A DNA stretch of 64,000 bases from Persephonella sp. (GCF_027023985.1 NZ_JALVTW010000011.1:1-64000), one strand, 5' to 3'. Positions 23,608 to 32,687 are shown, counted from the stretch's first letter. Translations and numbers: made by a program. The notes: a model not told the origin generated them from the sequence alone.

Positions 23608-24885
23608 ATGAAGGAACTTTTTAAAAAATTAATAACTGACTTTATGGAAAGGGATTTAGAGGTATTAAGGAGAGATTATAATATTCCCCTTAATACAAAA
23701 AAAATAGTTTCTTTAATTGGAGTAAGAAGAAGTGGGAAAACATATATATTATTTGACTTAATAAATAAACTTAGAGAAAAAGGACTAAAGGAAAACATTA
23801 TCTATGTAAACTTTGAAGATGATAGATTGATTGGTATTACCTATAAAAACCTTGATGAACTAATAGAGGCTTATTTTGAGCTTTTTCCACAAAAAAGAGA
23901 TGAAAAAATATACATTTTTTTAGATGAAGTCCAGGAAGTTGAATACTGGGAGAAGTTTGTAAGAAGAATTTACGACTCGTTGAACACCCAAATATATATA
24001 ACAGGTTCTTCTTCAAAACTACTATCAAAAGAGATAGCAACTTCTTTAAGGGGAAGGACGATTAGTTATGAAATCTTTCCTCTTAGCTTTAAAGAATTTT
24101 TGGATTTTAAGAATATAGAGTGTAATCTGTATTCTTCAAAAAGTTTATCCTTTATAAAAAGTGCATTTAATGAATATCTTATAAAAGGTGGTTTTCCTGA
24201 GGTTGTTTTGGAAGAAAACGAGGATATCCAGATTAGAATTCTCAGGGATTATGTCGATTTAGTAGTCTATAGAGATATTATAGAGAGATACCATGTTAAA
24301 AATCTTTCCTTATTAAAGCTACTAATTAAGTATATATTTTCAAATCCGGCTACTCTGATAAGTTTCAATAAACTATATAATGATTTCAAATCAATGGGTT
24401 ATAAGCTATCTAAAGATACACTGTTTGAGTATTTTGAGTATCTAAATGATGCTTATGTAGCATTTACAACAGCAGTATTTAAAAGTTCTGTAAAAGAAGA
24501 AGCAAGGAACCCTAAAAAAGTATTTATTGTAGATAATGGATTCAATTATATATTCAACACTTCATTTTCTCCGGATTTCTCTAAATTATATGAAAATCTG
24601 GTTTTTATAAATTTAAGAAGGAAGTATAAAGAGATTTATTACTTTAAACAAAAAAAAGAGGTTGATTTTTACGTTCCTCAAGAAAAACTTCTTATAAATG
24701 TAAGTTATGATATATCCAGTAAAGAAACTTTAAAAAGAGAATTAACTGCCTTAGAAGAAGGTATGAAGTATTTCGGAATAAAAGAGTCATATTTGATAAC
24801 ATCTGAGAAAGAAGAAACAATTACTACTAATTCTTTAAAAATTCATCTGACACCATTATGGAAATGGTTAGTCAGTAAATCTTGA
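23608..24885 (+). CDS. AAA_14/DUF4143 ATPase
   Basis: A 425-residue ATPase of the family with an N-terminal AAA_14 domain and a C-terminal DUF4143 nuclease-like domain. Walker A is GVRRSGKT (38-45) and Walker B is YIFLDEVQEV (about 97-106); ITGSSSKLLSKE and LRGRTISYEIFPLSFKEFL are conserved in AAA_14 proteins. The C-terminal part contains KEVDFYVPQEKLLINVSYD, which fits the PD-(D/E)xK-like fold of DUF4143. These genes are often found singly in mobile or defence settings, but no specific role is proven. It is an isolated gene behind two tandem palindromes, consistent with acquired, self-regulated DNA. Confidence 0.85.
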   Translation: MKELFKKLITDFMERDLEVLRRDYNIPLNTKKIVSLIGVRRSGKTYILFDLINKLREKGLKENIIYVNFEDDRLIGITYKNLDELIEAYFELFPQKRDEKIYIFLDEVQEVEYWEKFVRRIYDSLNTQIYITGSSSKLLSKEIATSLRGRTISYEIFPLSFKEFLDFKNIECNLYSSKSLSFIKSAFNEYLIKGGFPEVVLEENEDIQIRILRDYVDLVVYRDIIERYHVKNLSLLKLLIKYIFSNPATLISFNKLYNDFKSMGYKLSKDTLFEYFEYLNDAYVAFTTAVFKSSVKEEARNPKKVFIVDNGFNYIFNTSFSPDFSKLYENLVFINLRRKYKEIYYFKQKKEVDFYVPQEKLLINVSYDISSKETLKRELTALEEGMKYFGIKESYLITSEKEETITTNSLKIHLTPLWKWLVSKS

Positions 24886-24977
24886 CTTTTTTGTCTCAGA
24901 TTTTAAAATAAAACACAGAAGATTTGATATTTTTCAAAGGCTTTCCAGACAGGGCAAATAAATCAAGGAGCGAGCTA

Positions 24978-25349
24978 ATGGCAGAGGCTACAAAACCTGT
25001 TGACACACCTGTTGAAGAAGAGATTACCACCGAAGAAACAGCCAAAAAGTCCCTGTCTAAATATTACACTTATGAAGATTACTTGATTAACAGAAAAGTT
25101 ACTATTCTATATGGAATAACATTCTTCTTTATATTTTTATCAGCTGTAGTCTCTGAAATACTATCCCTTGTTTTTGATGAAGGTCTCCTTAGTCCAGTTC
25201 AGGTGGTTTTCCATAGCTGCGCTTTTGTTGGTTATGTGACAACTTTCTATTATGTTTATAAAAAACAAGATTACATAGAAAAGAAAAACACGGAAATTTT
25301 TGAAAAACAGGAAAAGATAGATAAAGAGGAACTCAAAAGATTTCAATAA
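24978..25349 (+). CDS. two-pass membrane protein of unknown function
   Basis: A 123-residue protein starting at ATG 24978, which follows a strong AAGGAG by eight bases. An acidic, Thr/Glu-rich N-terminus (residues 1-30) precedes two hydrophobic helices (about 46-66, ILYGITFFFIFLSAVVSEI, and 77-97) and a highly charged C-terminal helix (KKNTEIFEKQEKIDKEEL). Tyr-rich YYTYEDYL lies before the first helix. I do not recognise a family. It lies between the ATPase and flgK, directly upstream of the sigma-28 promoter for flgK, so its own transcription is separate. Confidence 0.65.
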   Translation: MAEATKPVDTPVEEEITTEETAKKSLSKYYTYEDYLINRKVTILYGITFFFIFLSAVVSEILSLVFDEGLLSPVQVVFHSCAFVGYVTTFYYVYKKQDYIEKKNTEIFEKQEKIDKEELKRFQ

Positions 25350-25350
25350 G

Positions 25351-25377
25351 TAGAAAAATTTTTCATACTGCCGATAA
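25351..25377 (+). promoter_or_regulatory. sigma-28 (FliA) promoter for flgK
   Basis: TAGAAAAA, 11 bases, GCCGATAA. The -10 element is identical to the sigma-28 consensus and the spacing is exact; the -35 element agrees in the T-A start. It ends about 35 bp before the flgK ATG. Confidence 0.75.
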
Positions 25378-25412
25378 TATCTATATAAAACCCTGAAAAT
25401 TGAGGTAATGAA

Positions 25413-26873
25413 ATGTCTTCTCTATTTTTTTCTCTGTCTATTGCAGGACAATCACTCCTTACCCATAAGAGAGCAATGGATAATGTAAATAAAAATATGA
25501 CCAATATGTATTCTGAAGGATATTCAAGAAGGGTAAATCATCTTGCTGACTTGCCTGCAAGCAGTGTTTATCTGAAAAAAATAGAAAGGATTTTTGATAA
25601 ATCTCTTTTCGGTAGATATATTGCCACAAACAATCAAAAAGCCGGATACGAGAACTATCAGGATATCCTTCAGCAGATTGAGGATATATACAATGATATT
25701 CATGATTCGGGACTTGCAAGTGAACTAAACGATTTTTTTAATTCCTTTAATGATGTTGCAGTTAATCCAGATGATCTTGCGGCAAGATACTCAGTAATGT
25801 CAAAGGCACAGGCACTTGTAGGCAGAATTAGAAATAGCTATGAAACATTGCAAAATATAAAAGAAAAAACTTCACTTTCAATAAAGGACAGTATCGGAAA
25901 ATTAAATGACCTGTTAAATCAGCTTGCTTATGTAAATAAAAACATAAAGTTCTATTTCCACGATGAAGTCAGGCTAAATGAGTTTTTAGATGAAAGGGAC
26001 AGACTTGTAAAAGAAATATCCTCATTAATTGATGTTAAAACAAGAATAAATGATGATAATACCGTTGACCTTTTTACAGCTAAGGGCTTTGACCTTCTGG
26101 TGTTTGACCAGGCGGCAAAGGTAACCTATGACACAGATGAAAATAACAACCCTGTGGTTAGAGTTAGAGGAAATAATATCTCAGATATTCTTGGAAATGG
26201 GAAAATAGGCGGTTATATGAAAGGAATTAAAAAAGTTAATGAAGCCATAAATCAGCTAAATGACTTTACAGCAACACTTGCCCTTGTGGTTAATAAGCAA
26301 CACAGACAAGGATATGACCTGAACGGAAACAATAATATAGATTTCTTTGGAATTGACCCTGAAAGTTCAGAAACAAATATAAATGCAGGAAATATTATTC
26401 TTAATATAACAGACCCAAAGCAGATAGCAGCTGCATCTGACCCTGCTTATACAAACTCTGATAATACAAATATTAAAAAAATAATAAAACTAAAAGATGA
26501 TATAAACGGGGTATTAACAGCTTCCGAAGAAACTGACCTTTTATCCGATGGTTCAATTACCATTGGAGGAATTACATACACCCTTAATAATGTAAACAAC
26601 TACAATTTGATAAAAGAAAAATCCTTCCATGAGTTTTATGGTTCAGAAATGGTTACTCCTATCTCAACGGAGCTTTCCCATGTTAAAAACTTAACTGATG
26701 ACAGTAGTTTTATGCTTAATGCTATAGACCAAAAGATAAAGGAAAAATCCGGGGTTAATATAGATGAAGAACTGATTAATCTGACAAAACTTCAAAGGGC
26801 ATATGAAGCATCTGCCCGTATAATAAATGTTACAGATGAGCTATTGCAAACAGTGTTGAACCTTGTTAAGTAG
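25413..26873 (+). CDS. flgK: flagellar hook-associated protein FlgK
   Basis: A 486-residue hook-filament junction protein (HAP1), secreted by the flagellar export apparatus with no cleaved signal peptide. The N-terminal D0 helix has the FlgK sequence QSLLTHKRAMDNVNKNMTNMYSEGYSRR, where NMYSEGYSR corresponds to the common NxxTxGYSR signature. The C-terminus ends with LINLTKLQRAYEASARIINVTDELLQTVL, the matching coiled-coil partner. The middle holds the variable domain. A sigma-28 promoter precedes it. FlgL follows under its own sigma-28 promoter. Confidence 0.93.
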   Translation: MSSLFFSLSIAGQSLLTHKRAMDNVNKNMTNMYSEGYSRRVNHLADLPASSVYLKKIERIFDKSLFGRYIATNNQKAGYENYQDILQQIEDIYNDIHDSGLASELNDFFNSFNDVAVNPDDLAARYSVMSKAQALVGRIRNSYETLQNIKEKTSLSIKDSIGKLNDLLNQLAYVNKNIKFYFHDEVRLNEFLDERDRLVKEISSLIDVKTRINDDNTVDLFTAKGFDLLVFDQAAKVTYDTDENNNPVVRVRGNNISDILGNGKIGGYMKGIKKVNEAINQLNDFTATLALVVNKQHRQGYDLNGNNNIDFFGIDPESSETNINAGNIILNITDPKQIAAASDPAYTNSDNTNIKKIIKLKDDINGVLTASEETDLLSDGSITIGGITYTLNNVNNYNLIKEKSFHEFYGSEMVTPISTELSHVKNLTDDSSFMLNAIDQKIKEKSGVNIDEELINLTKLQRAYEASARIINVTDELLQTVLNLVK

Positions 26874-26877
26874 TTAT

Positions 26878-26904
26878 TAAAAAATAAATTATAATTACCG
26901 ATAA
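26878..26904 (+). promoter_or_regulatory. sigma-28 promoter for flgL
   Basis: TAAAAAAT, 11 bases, ACCGATAA, close to the consensus TAAAGTTT-N11-GCCGATAA with exact spacing, 35 bp before the flgL start. Confidence 0.65.
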
Positions 26905-26939
26905 TAAACTCAAATTTTGAAACAAAATAGGTGAGGAAG

Positions 26940-27887
26940 ATGAGAATTCCTGATATATCTTTCTTTGATACATTTATTAAATATGACAGGATAAGGGAAA
27001 AGGATATAGAGAAATATACAAGACAACTTGCATCAGGAAAGAAAATCCTTTCTCCGTCCGATAATACTGTAGATAATGTCAGGTCATTAAGATTTAAAAA
27101 ACTTATTGAGAATATAGATACTTACAACAGGAATATTGACAGGGTTAAAACACAGCTTGATGTGGCAGAGAGCACCCTTGCTAATATAATAGAGGCGGCA
27201 AGGGAAACCAAAGTAGAAATAATAAGACTTCATAATATAGGTGTTCTTGATGCTGATGATGCTGAAATTCTCAGGGATTTCTTTAAATCAATGAGAGATT
27301 ATATACTTAATCAAGCTAATGTTCAGGTTGGAGATACGAGATTATTCGGTGGTGTGAAATCCCAGACAGACCCATTTGCTTCTGATGGTAGTTATGTGGG
27401 AGAACTTGTTGAAACTACGGTTCCTGTATCAAAGGGAGTTGAACTTAATACAACATTTAATGGTAAGGAATATCTGGGAGTTAATGAAACCAGTAATAAA
27501 ATGCTTCTTGTAGAAGTAATTGATAAGATTATAGACATAATAGATTCAGGAGATTTATCAAGATTAGATAATCCTGCAGATTATATAAATGTTCAGATAG
27601 ATGGACATTCTTATGGAAATGTATCTGTGATAGAAGCTTTTGATATAGGAATGAAAGAAATTCTTCAACATAGGTCAATGTTGGGTGAACAAGTCAGGAT
27701 AGCTGATAATCTTAAACAGCAAAATGAAACCCTTAGGGTGAACTTTTCTGAGCTTGTTTCTAAACTTGAAGATGCAGATTATGCAGGAACCATTTCTGAG
27801 CTTGAAAAGGCTAAAACTGCATATGAAGCAACTATTGCTTCAATAATGCAAAATAAGGATTTAAGTCTGTTGAAATTCTACAAATAA
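26940..27887 (+). CDS. flgL: flagellar hook-associated protein FlgL
   Basis: A 315-residue junction protein (HAP3) linking FlgK to flagellin. The N-terminus (MRIPDISFFDTFIKYDRIREKDIEKYTRQ then LASGKKILSPSDNTV) matches the flagellin/FlgL D0 region, and the C-terminal helix (LVSKLEDADYAGTISELEKAKTAYEATIASIMQ) completes it. ATG 26940 is preferred; an in-frame GTG nine bases upstream lies inside the GGTGAGG ribosome site. The stop is adjacent to the stop of the FliT-like gene on the other strand, so transcripts converge with no spacer. Confidence 0.92.
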   Translation: MRIPDISFFDTFIKYDRIREKDIEKYTRQLASGKKILSPSDNTVDNVRSLRFKKLIENIDTYNRNIDRVKTQLDVAESTLANIIEAARETKVEIIRLHNIGVLDADDAEILRDFFKSMRDYILNQANVQVGDTRLFGGVKSQTDPFASDGSYVGELVETTVPVSKGVELNTTFNGKEYLGVNETSNKMLLVEVIDKIIDIIDSGDLSRLDNPADYINVQIDGHSYGNVSVIEAFDIGMKEILQHRSMLGEQVRIADNLKQQNETLRVNFSELVSKLEDADYAGTISELEKAKTAYEATIASIMQNKDLSLLKFYK

Positions 27888-28136
27888 TTAGCGGTATTTT
27901 TTCATATTCATCTTTTTTTCAATAGCTGAGATGATATTTTTTTGTTTTTCTGCTGCTATTTTTTCTATCTGGTTTATTTTCTGGACTATTTCTTTTGCTT
28001 CTTCAGGGGATAGATCGGAAACATCTATCCCCTGAAGTTGTTTCGAGAGCTGTTGGATTTTTTTGTAATCATCATTTTCAAGTGCCAGAAATATCTGGTC
28101 AAATAAATGTTTTAAATCTATGATATTCCCTCCCAA
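27888..28136 (-). CDS. small FliT-like flagellar protein
   Basis: An 82-residue, entirely helical, charged protein with a basic tail (KKMNMKKYR). FliT is the export chaperone of FliD, and a short helical gene directly after fliS is the usual place for it, so I call it FliT-like by position and composition; sequence similarity is not obvious. The first start in frame is TTG, which overlaps the fliS end by 19 bases. The strong GGGAGGG lies just inside, so the real start could be an uncommon codon a few positions later. It converges on flgL. Confidence 0.6.
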   Translation of the reverse strand: MGGNIIDLKHLFDQIFLALENDDYKKIQQLSKQLQGIDVSDLSPEEAKEIVQKINQIEKIAAEKQKNIISAIEKKMNMKKYR

Positions 28137-28477
28137 CCTTCTCTCAGTTTTTCTAAGATTTCCACAATGTCTTGTAGAAGCTGTGTATCATTTCTGGCAT
28201 GGGCTTCAAGGATTTTACCGTAAGAAAATTCATAAAGTTCTCTTAAGTTCTTGGCAATTTCCCCGCCTTTTTCCATATCAAGAGAAGAGTTCAGAGCAAG
28301 GATTATTTCTGTAGCCCTGTTAATATTATTTACTTTTGATTTAATATCGTTATTTTTGATATCTTCTATAGCTGCCTTTAAACAGGCAATTGCTTTATCA
28401 TAAAGCATAACAACCTGTTTAACCGGAGATGCAGTCGATATATCTGTTTTCAGGTAAACGTCATATGGGTTTGTCAT
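28118..28477 (-). CDS. fliS: flagellar export chaperone FliS
   Basis: A 119-residue four-helix chaperone that holds flagellin in the cytoplasm before export. The N-terminus (YDVYLKTDISTASPVKQVVMLYDKAIACLKAA) shows the family pattern, including SPxxLxxMLYDxAI. The remaining helices (DMEKGGEIAKNLRELYEFSYGKILEAHARNDTQLLQDIV) also fit. It lies ten bp downstream of fliD in the flaG-fliD-fliS operon. Confidence 0.93.
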   Translation of the reverse strand: MTNPYDVYLKTDISTASPVKQVVMLYDKAIACLKAAIEDIKNNDIKSKVNNINRATEIILALNSSLDMEKGGEIAKNLRELYEFSYGKILEAHARNDTQLLQDIVEILEKLREGWEGIS

Positions 28478-28487
28478 CGTTCAACTC

Positions 28488-29813
28488 CTATTGTTGATTT
28501 GGATTTAATAGAGAAACATTACCAAAAGTAGCAGTTATTCTTTGTCTTATATCCTGCATTTGCGCTATAAGCTGTTGCAGTGCTACAAATTGCATTTTTA
28601 ATGATTTTATTTCTTCATCAATTCTTTTTTTCTGCAGTTCTATGGATTCTTCAATACTCTGTATCTGTTTATCGTAACTTTTTTGTTTGAGTTTAATAGG
28701 GCTATCTGAACCGGTGATATATAGAAGAAAATCATACATATTGTCTTTAAGCTGGGAAATTTTATTTTTTACAGTGTCTTCATCTGTATATAGCATATCT
28801 TTTAGTTTTGTGCTGTCTATGGATATATGGCCAGTGTCTTTATCAACACTTAGAATACCAAGTTCAAATAAAGGGTCAAATCTGTTAAAGATTCCAGACC
28901 TTACAGATTGTAGAGTTGATATTTCATCGGATAGTAGTCCATTTTCTCCTGTATTATTTTTGATAAAATCCACTAACTCGTTATATTTATCAATCATTTT
29001 TTGAAAGTCATTCATAAAAGGTTCAAAATCCTGTTGGATATTTATGTTTACAGGAGAAGAAGATGTGGATTTTACATTTATTGTTAGTCCTGCAATAACA
29101 TTTTCAAAGGAGTTGTCTGCACTTTCTATAGTTTGGCCATATATACTGATCTGGGCATTTTGGGCAGTTTGTGCATGATAGAAGTTTCCTAATGTTGAGG
29201 ATAGGTTTCCTGAATCAGATATACTTACCGTATTATCACTTCCTGTGTCTTTGCCTTGTATAAGAAGTCTGTATTGGGAACCATCATAGAATATTGAAGC
29301 AGATATATTCATATCATTGTCTGCAGCAGTTGAGTTTATCTGTGAAACTATATCTTTAAGGGACATTGTGTTGTCGTAAGAAATATTTATTGTATTGCCC
29401 TGATAGATAATACTGAGAGTTCCGGAAGTGAGAGAAGATATGGCAGCATTTTGGTCAGATACACCTCCATTGGTAAGCCATACATCATTTTTGGCAAGCT
29501 GATTTACCTGAACGTCTATAGTTGAAGGTATAAGCTTAGTATCATCTGTTACTATTACATCTATGATGTTGTCATCTGAAACGCTAACTTTTTTCTTATC
29601 AAGTTCAAAAAGGTCTGTTACTTTATTAAAATAGTTTTTAAAGTCATTAACTATTTTTGCGTAATCTGATAAGGCAGATTTCTTTTGTTTTATCTGGTTT
29701 TCTCTTGATTGAAGTAGATATATCTGCTGGCTTTTTAGTGCTTTTATGCTATCTAAAATCTGTTGATAATCAAATCCACCTGTAAGATTACTTAAATAAA
29801 TTTCGCCGGCCAT
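28488..29813 (-). CDS. fliD: flagellar filament cap protein FliD
   Basis: A 441-residue HAP2 cap protein that folds incoming flagellin at the filament tip. FliD_N is at about 7-110 (YLSNLTGGFDYQQILDSIKALKSQQIYLLQ), and FliD_C at about 210-420, with the C-terminal helices ending in LKMQFVALQQLIAQMQDIRQRI. Length is typical of minimal FliD. The start follows flaG by three bases and it lies in one operon with fliS. Regulation is probably with flagellin. Confidence 0.93.
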   Translation of the reverse strand: MAGEIYLSNLTGGFDYQQILDSIKALKSQQIYLLQSRENQIKQKKSALSDYAKIVNDFKNYFNKVTDLFELDKKKVSVSDDNIIDVIVTDDTKLIPSTIDVQVNQLAKNDVWLTNGGVSDQNAAISSLTSGTLSIIYQGNTINISYDNTMSLKDIVSQINSTAADNDMNISASIFYDGSQYRLLIQGKDTGSDNTVSISDSGNLSSTLGNFYHAQTAQNAQISIYGQTIESADNSFENVIAGLTINVKSTSSSPVNINIQQDFEPFMNDFQKMIDKYNELVDFIKNNTGENGLLSDEISTLQSVRSGIFNRFDPLFELGILSVDKDTGHISIDSTKLKDMLYTDEDTVKNKISQLKDNMYDFLLYITGSDSPIKLKQKSYDKQIQSIEESIELQKKRIDEEIKSLKMQFVALQQLIAQMQDIRQRITATFGNVSLLNPNQQ

Positions 29814-29816
29814 GAT

Positions 29817-30194
29817 TTAAACCTCTTTTTTGATTAAAAGCCCTACCAGTTCATCTATCCTTTTGGCAAGTTCAAGGACATATTCAGGAGGAATCTGCCT
29901 TATGACTTTATTTGTTTGTTTATCCATTATTTTAATTACAGGTTCATGAAGGTCTTTGTCTATCTCTATTTTTAAATACTTGTTCATATAATCAAATTTT
30001 TCTTTTATATCTTTGAATAAGTCTTCTAATTGCTTTTTATCCAGTTTTTGTAAACTATTCTTTAGTTCTTCTTGTTGTTGTTTGGTAACTTGTTCAGCGG
30101 GAGAATTATTTATTTCTTTCGCTCGAGTTCGATCTAAAGTCTGACCTTCCACAAGGGACTTATCCATAACATTATTAACATTTTTGATATCCAT
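29817..30194 (-). CDS. flaG: flagellar protein FlaG
   Basis: A 125-residue FlaG family protein. The C-terminal half carries the conserved core FDYMNKYLKIEIDKDLHEPVIKIMDKQTNKVIRQIPPEYVLELAKRIDEL, where the strand with DxxTxExIRQIPPE is the family signature. The first 50 residues are polar and probably flexible. FlaG often influences filament length. It begins the flaG-fliD-fliS operon downstream of fliC, separated by two hairpins. Confidence 0.9.
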   Translation of the reverse strand: MDIKNVNNVMDKSLVEGQTLDRTRAKEINNSPAEQVTKQQQEELKNSLQKLDKKQLEDLFKDIKEKFDYMNKYLKIEIDKDLHEPVIKIMDKQTNKVIRQIPPEYVLELAKRIDELVGLLIKKEV

Positions 30195-30219
30195 GGCTTT
30201 TCCCCGTATTTAGTTTTTT

Positions 30220-30257
30220 CTTTATAAATACCTGCACATTGGCAGATATTTATAAAG
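30220..30257. repeat. 16-bp-arm hairpin between fliC and flaG
   Basis: CTTTATAAATACCTGC at 30220-30235 pairs with GCAGATATTTATAAAG at 30242-30257 with one mismatch and a six-base loop. It lies directly after the fliC terminator on the minus strand, close to the flaG start, so it could attenuate or protect the flaG-fliD mRNA. Confidence 0.55.
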
Positions 30258-30259
30258 AA

Positions 30260-30276
30260 GGGGAGAAAAACTCCCC
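30260..30276 (-). terminator. terminator-like hairpin after fliC
   Basis: On the minus strand GGGGAG, five T, CTCCCC forms a six-pair GC-rich stem 14 bases after the fliC stop, followed by TTCTTTATAA. The T tract is short, so readthrough into flaG is possible. Confidence 0.55.
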
Positions 30277-30290
30277 CTCTATTAAAGATA

Positions 30291-31151
30291 TTATCTGAGT
30301 AATTGTAAAACAAGTTGAGGAAGTTGATTTGCTTGTGCAAGCATAGCTGTACCAGATTGCATGAGTATTTGATTTCTTGTGAATTCAGACATTTCTTTAG
30401 CAAAGTCAACGTTTCTAATACGAGATTCAGCTTCAGAAACATTAACTCTTTGTGTGTTGTTGTTATTAATAATTTTTTCAAGTTCAATCTGATAAGAACC
30501 AAATTTAGCAGCAAGGTTGTCAACTGCTTTGATAAGGTCATCAACTACTTTTACAGAAGCATTAGCTTTTGTTTGTGTTGTAACATCAATTGTATAAGTT
30601 GTGCTACCAATTACAACGCTAGATGCTTGTGTGGCAGATGTTCCTGCAGTTGCTCCTGCTTTATCTCCAGTAATTTTTAATTCTTGGTCTTTTCTTCCAC
30701 CATAGTGAATTGTAAAACTTACTACTGCCCCAGAAGAGAATAAGTTAACCCCATTGAATTCTGTATCTTTGAAAATTTTACTGATAGTATCTACAAGATT
30801 ATTGATATCCTGTTGAATTTGCTGCCTTGCAGTTGAATCATTTGAATCGTTAGCTGCCTGAATTGTTTTAGCTTTAATGTCGTTTAGGATGTTGTAAACT
30901 TCAGAGAGGGAACCCTGTGCAATTTGGGCGATACTTACACCATCAGCAGCATTTCTTGTTCCTTGTTCAAGTGATACTACATAGGTTTTTAGCTGATCTG
31001 CAATGTAGAGACCTGCTGCATCATCGGCAGCTCTGTTAATTCTGTAACCTGTAGCCAACCTTTCAAGTGATTTGTTCATATTATGTTCAGTTCTTAATAG
31101 GTTGGCATGAGTAAAGTCTGCCTGAAAGTTGTAGTTAATTCTCAGTGCCAT
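30291..31151 (-). CDS. fliC: flagellin
   Basis: A 286-residue filament protein. The N-terminal D0/D1 region (LRINYNFQADFTHANLLRTEHNMNKSLERLATGYRINRAADDAAG) contains the family ERLATGYRINxAxDDAAG pattern, and the C-terminus (NVSEAESRIRNVDFAKEMSEFTRNQILMQSGTAMLAQANQ) carries ARIRDxDFAxE-type residues that pack with it. The middle domain is very short, so the filament would be thin and lack large surface domains. GGAGG precedes the ATG and a sigma-28 promoter lies within the end of the upstream glycosyltransferase gene. Glycosyltransferase-TPR genes on both sides suggest glycosylation. Confidence 0.95.
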   Translation of the reverse strand: MALRINYNFQADFTHANLLRTEHNMNKSLERLATGYRINRAADDAAGLYIADQLKTYVVSLEQGTRNAADGVSIAQIAQGSLSEVYNILNDIKAKTIQAANDSNDSTARQQIQQDINNLVDTISKIFKDTEFNGVNLFSSGAVVSFTIHYGGRKDQELKITGDKAGATAGTSATQASSVVIGSTTYTIDVTTQTKANASVKVVDDLIKAVDNLAAKFGSYQIELEKIINNNNTQRVNVSEAESRIRNVDFAKEMSEFTRNQILMQSGTAMLAQANQLPQLVLQLLR

Positions 31152-31157
31152 GACTGA

Positions 31158-32687
31158 TTACCTCCGATTTTGTTTTTGTTGAGTTTTATTATCGGAGGTG
31201 GTTTTTAATTTTTTAGTAAGATTATTAATTTCCTCATCAAATTTTTTAAGTTCTTCTTTCAAATTAAGATTTATCAAGCATTCCCGTATTTTAGGAATTA
31301 TATTAAGATCTTTTGTTTTTCGAAAATATGTTATTAAATCTTTAAAAGCAGTTTCATATTTTCCTTTTTCTAAGGCTTCTTTGCCTGAAAAATAATATAG
31401 CAAACTATTTTGAGGATCTACTTTTTGTAGTCTTTTAATAATTTTATTCTTTATATTTATATATCCCATATGTTCTGCATATAATAAAGCAAAGGATAAT
31501 GCTTTTGGAGAGTTATTATATAGATTTACAAATTTATTTAAAAATTTAGAGATATCTTGGTTTAATTCCTTGGCTGTAGTTACTATTAGGATTCCTAAAT
31601 ACTCTCCTTTTCTTTTCTTCCATAGGTCTATCAATTTTCCTAAGTTATATTGGTCAGATTTTTTTACGGTTTCAGGAATTATATTCTCAATGTAATAAGG
31701 AAGATTTAATAATTTATCTGATACAAATGAATGCCCTTTTGACAATATAAAAGGATTTTTAAGATGTTGATCTGTTAACGTTATAAATTTGAGGAAAGAT
31801 TCCACAGCTCTATTGTAGTTTTTTAGTTCTAAATATGTTTTACCCTCGAGGAATACAATATCCAAATAATCTGTGAAAATATTTTGAGCTTCTTTGACTT
31901 TTTTAAGAGCTTCATCATATCTTTCTTCTTTTAAAAGGGCTTCTATCAAATAAACATATACATAAATATCAAAAAATCGGGTTTCGTCTGTGATTTCATT
32001 TATAAATTTCGTAGCATACTTTATAACCTGTTTAGTATATTTAGCATCATAGGAAGATAGAACTGCGTAAGATTGCACTAAATAAAAAAGTTTTATATGG
32101 TATTGTTTAGAACTTTTGTCTAATTCTTTTAGTTCTTGCCTTAATAACTTTATATTACGCAAAGCTTTTTTTCTTAAAACAGCAGAATCTTGGAAACCGT
32201 AATGCTTTACAAAAACAGGTATTCCATAGCTTTCTGAAACATTCAATGTTTCATGAACTTTTCCTATCCACTTCACTTTGGGATTGTTCCGATGTATAAA
32301 AGTATTAGAGGAAATACCTGCACTTTCTAAGTTGTCACCTATATTTTTAATAAGTATATTGACAGCTAAAATATCTTCTGGAATGTTATTTAGATAATAT
32401 AAAGCCTTCCTCCACTCTTCCTCTTCCAATTCAAAGTCTGCATCAAAATGCCATATCCATTCCCCTGATGCTTTTGAAACTGCATAGTTTCGTGCATCTG
32501 CAAATCCCTGCCATTTTCTATGGTAAATTTTACATCCATATTGTTTTGCTATATCGACTGTTCTATCTGTTGAACCTGTATCAACAAGGATAATCTCATC
32601 AAATTTGCCTTTTAGACTTTCCAGCAGTCTTGGAAGGTTTTTTTCCTCATTTTTAGCTATGATACACGCAGATATATTTAGTGCCAT
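31158..32687 (-). CDS. family 2 glycosyltransferase with TPR repeats, probable flagellin modification
   Basis: A 509-residue cytoplasmic enzyme. The N-terminal GT-A domain (ISACIIAKNEEKNLPRLLESL; LVDTGSTDRTVDIA; HFDADFELEEEEW with the DAD metal motif near 78-80) resembles LPS-core and SunS-type glycosyltransferases. From about residue 190 on, helical hairpin repeats follow (TPR-like: ALLKEERYDEALKKVKEAQNIF, YLELKNYNRAVESFLKFI), often used to bind protein substrates. The stop is seven bases before the fliC start, and fliC's sigma-28 promoter lies within its last codons. A role in glycosylating flagellin is inferred from placement. Confidence 0.85.
   Translation of the reverse strand: MALNISACIIAKNEEKNLPRLLESLKGKFDEIILVDTGSTDRTVDIAKQYGCKIYHRKWQGFADARNYAVSKASGEWIWHFDADFELEEEEWRKALYYLNNIPEDILAVNILIKNIGDNLESAGISSNTFIHRNNPKVKWIGKVHETLNVSESYGIPVFVKHYGFQDSAVLRKKALRNIKLLRQELKELDKSSKQYHIKLFYLVQSYAVLSSYDAKYTKQVIKYATKFINEITDETRFFDIYVYVYLIEALLKEERYDEALKKVKEAQNIFTDYLDIVFLEGKTYLELKNYNRAVESFLKFITLTDQHLKNPFILSKGHSFVSDKLLNLPYYIENIIPETVKKSDQYNLGKLIDLWKKRKGEYLGILIVTTAKELNQDISKFLNKFVNLYNNSPKALSFALLYAEHMGYINIKNKIIKRLQKVDPQNSLLYYFSGKEALEKGKYETAFKDLITYFRKTKDLNIIPKIRECLINLNLKEELKKFDEEINNLTKKLKTTSDNKTQQKQNRR
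31189..31215 (-). promoter_or_regulatory. sigma-28 promoter for fliC
   Basis: On the minus strand TAAAAAAT, 11 bases, TCCGATAA. Spacing is exact and seven of eight -10 bases match GCCGATAA. It is embedded in the last 60 bases of the upstream glycosyltransferase gene, about 38 bp before the fliC ATG. Confidence 0.7.
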
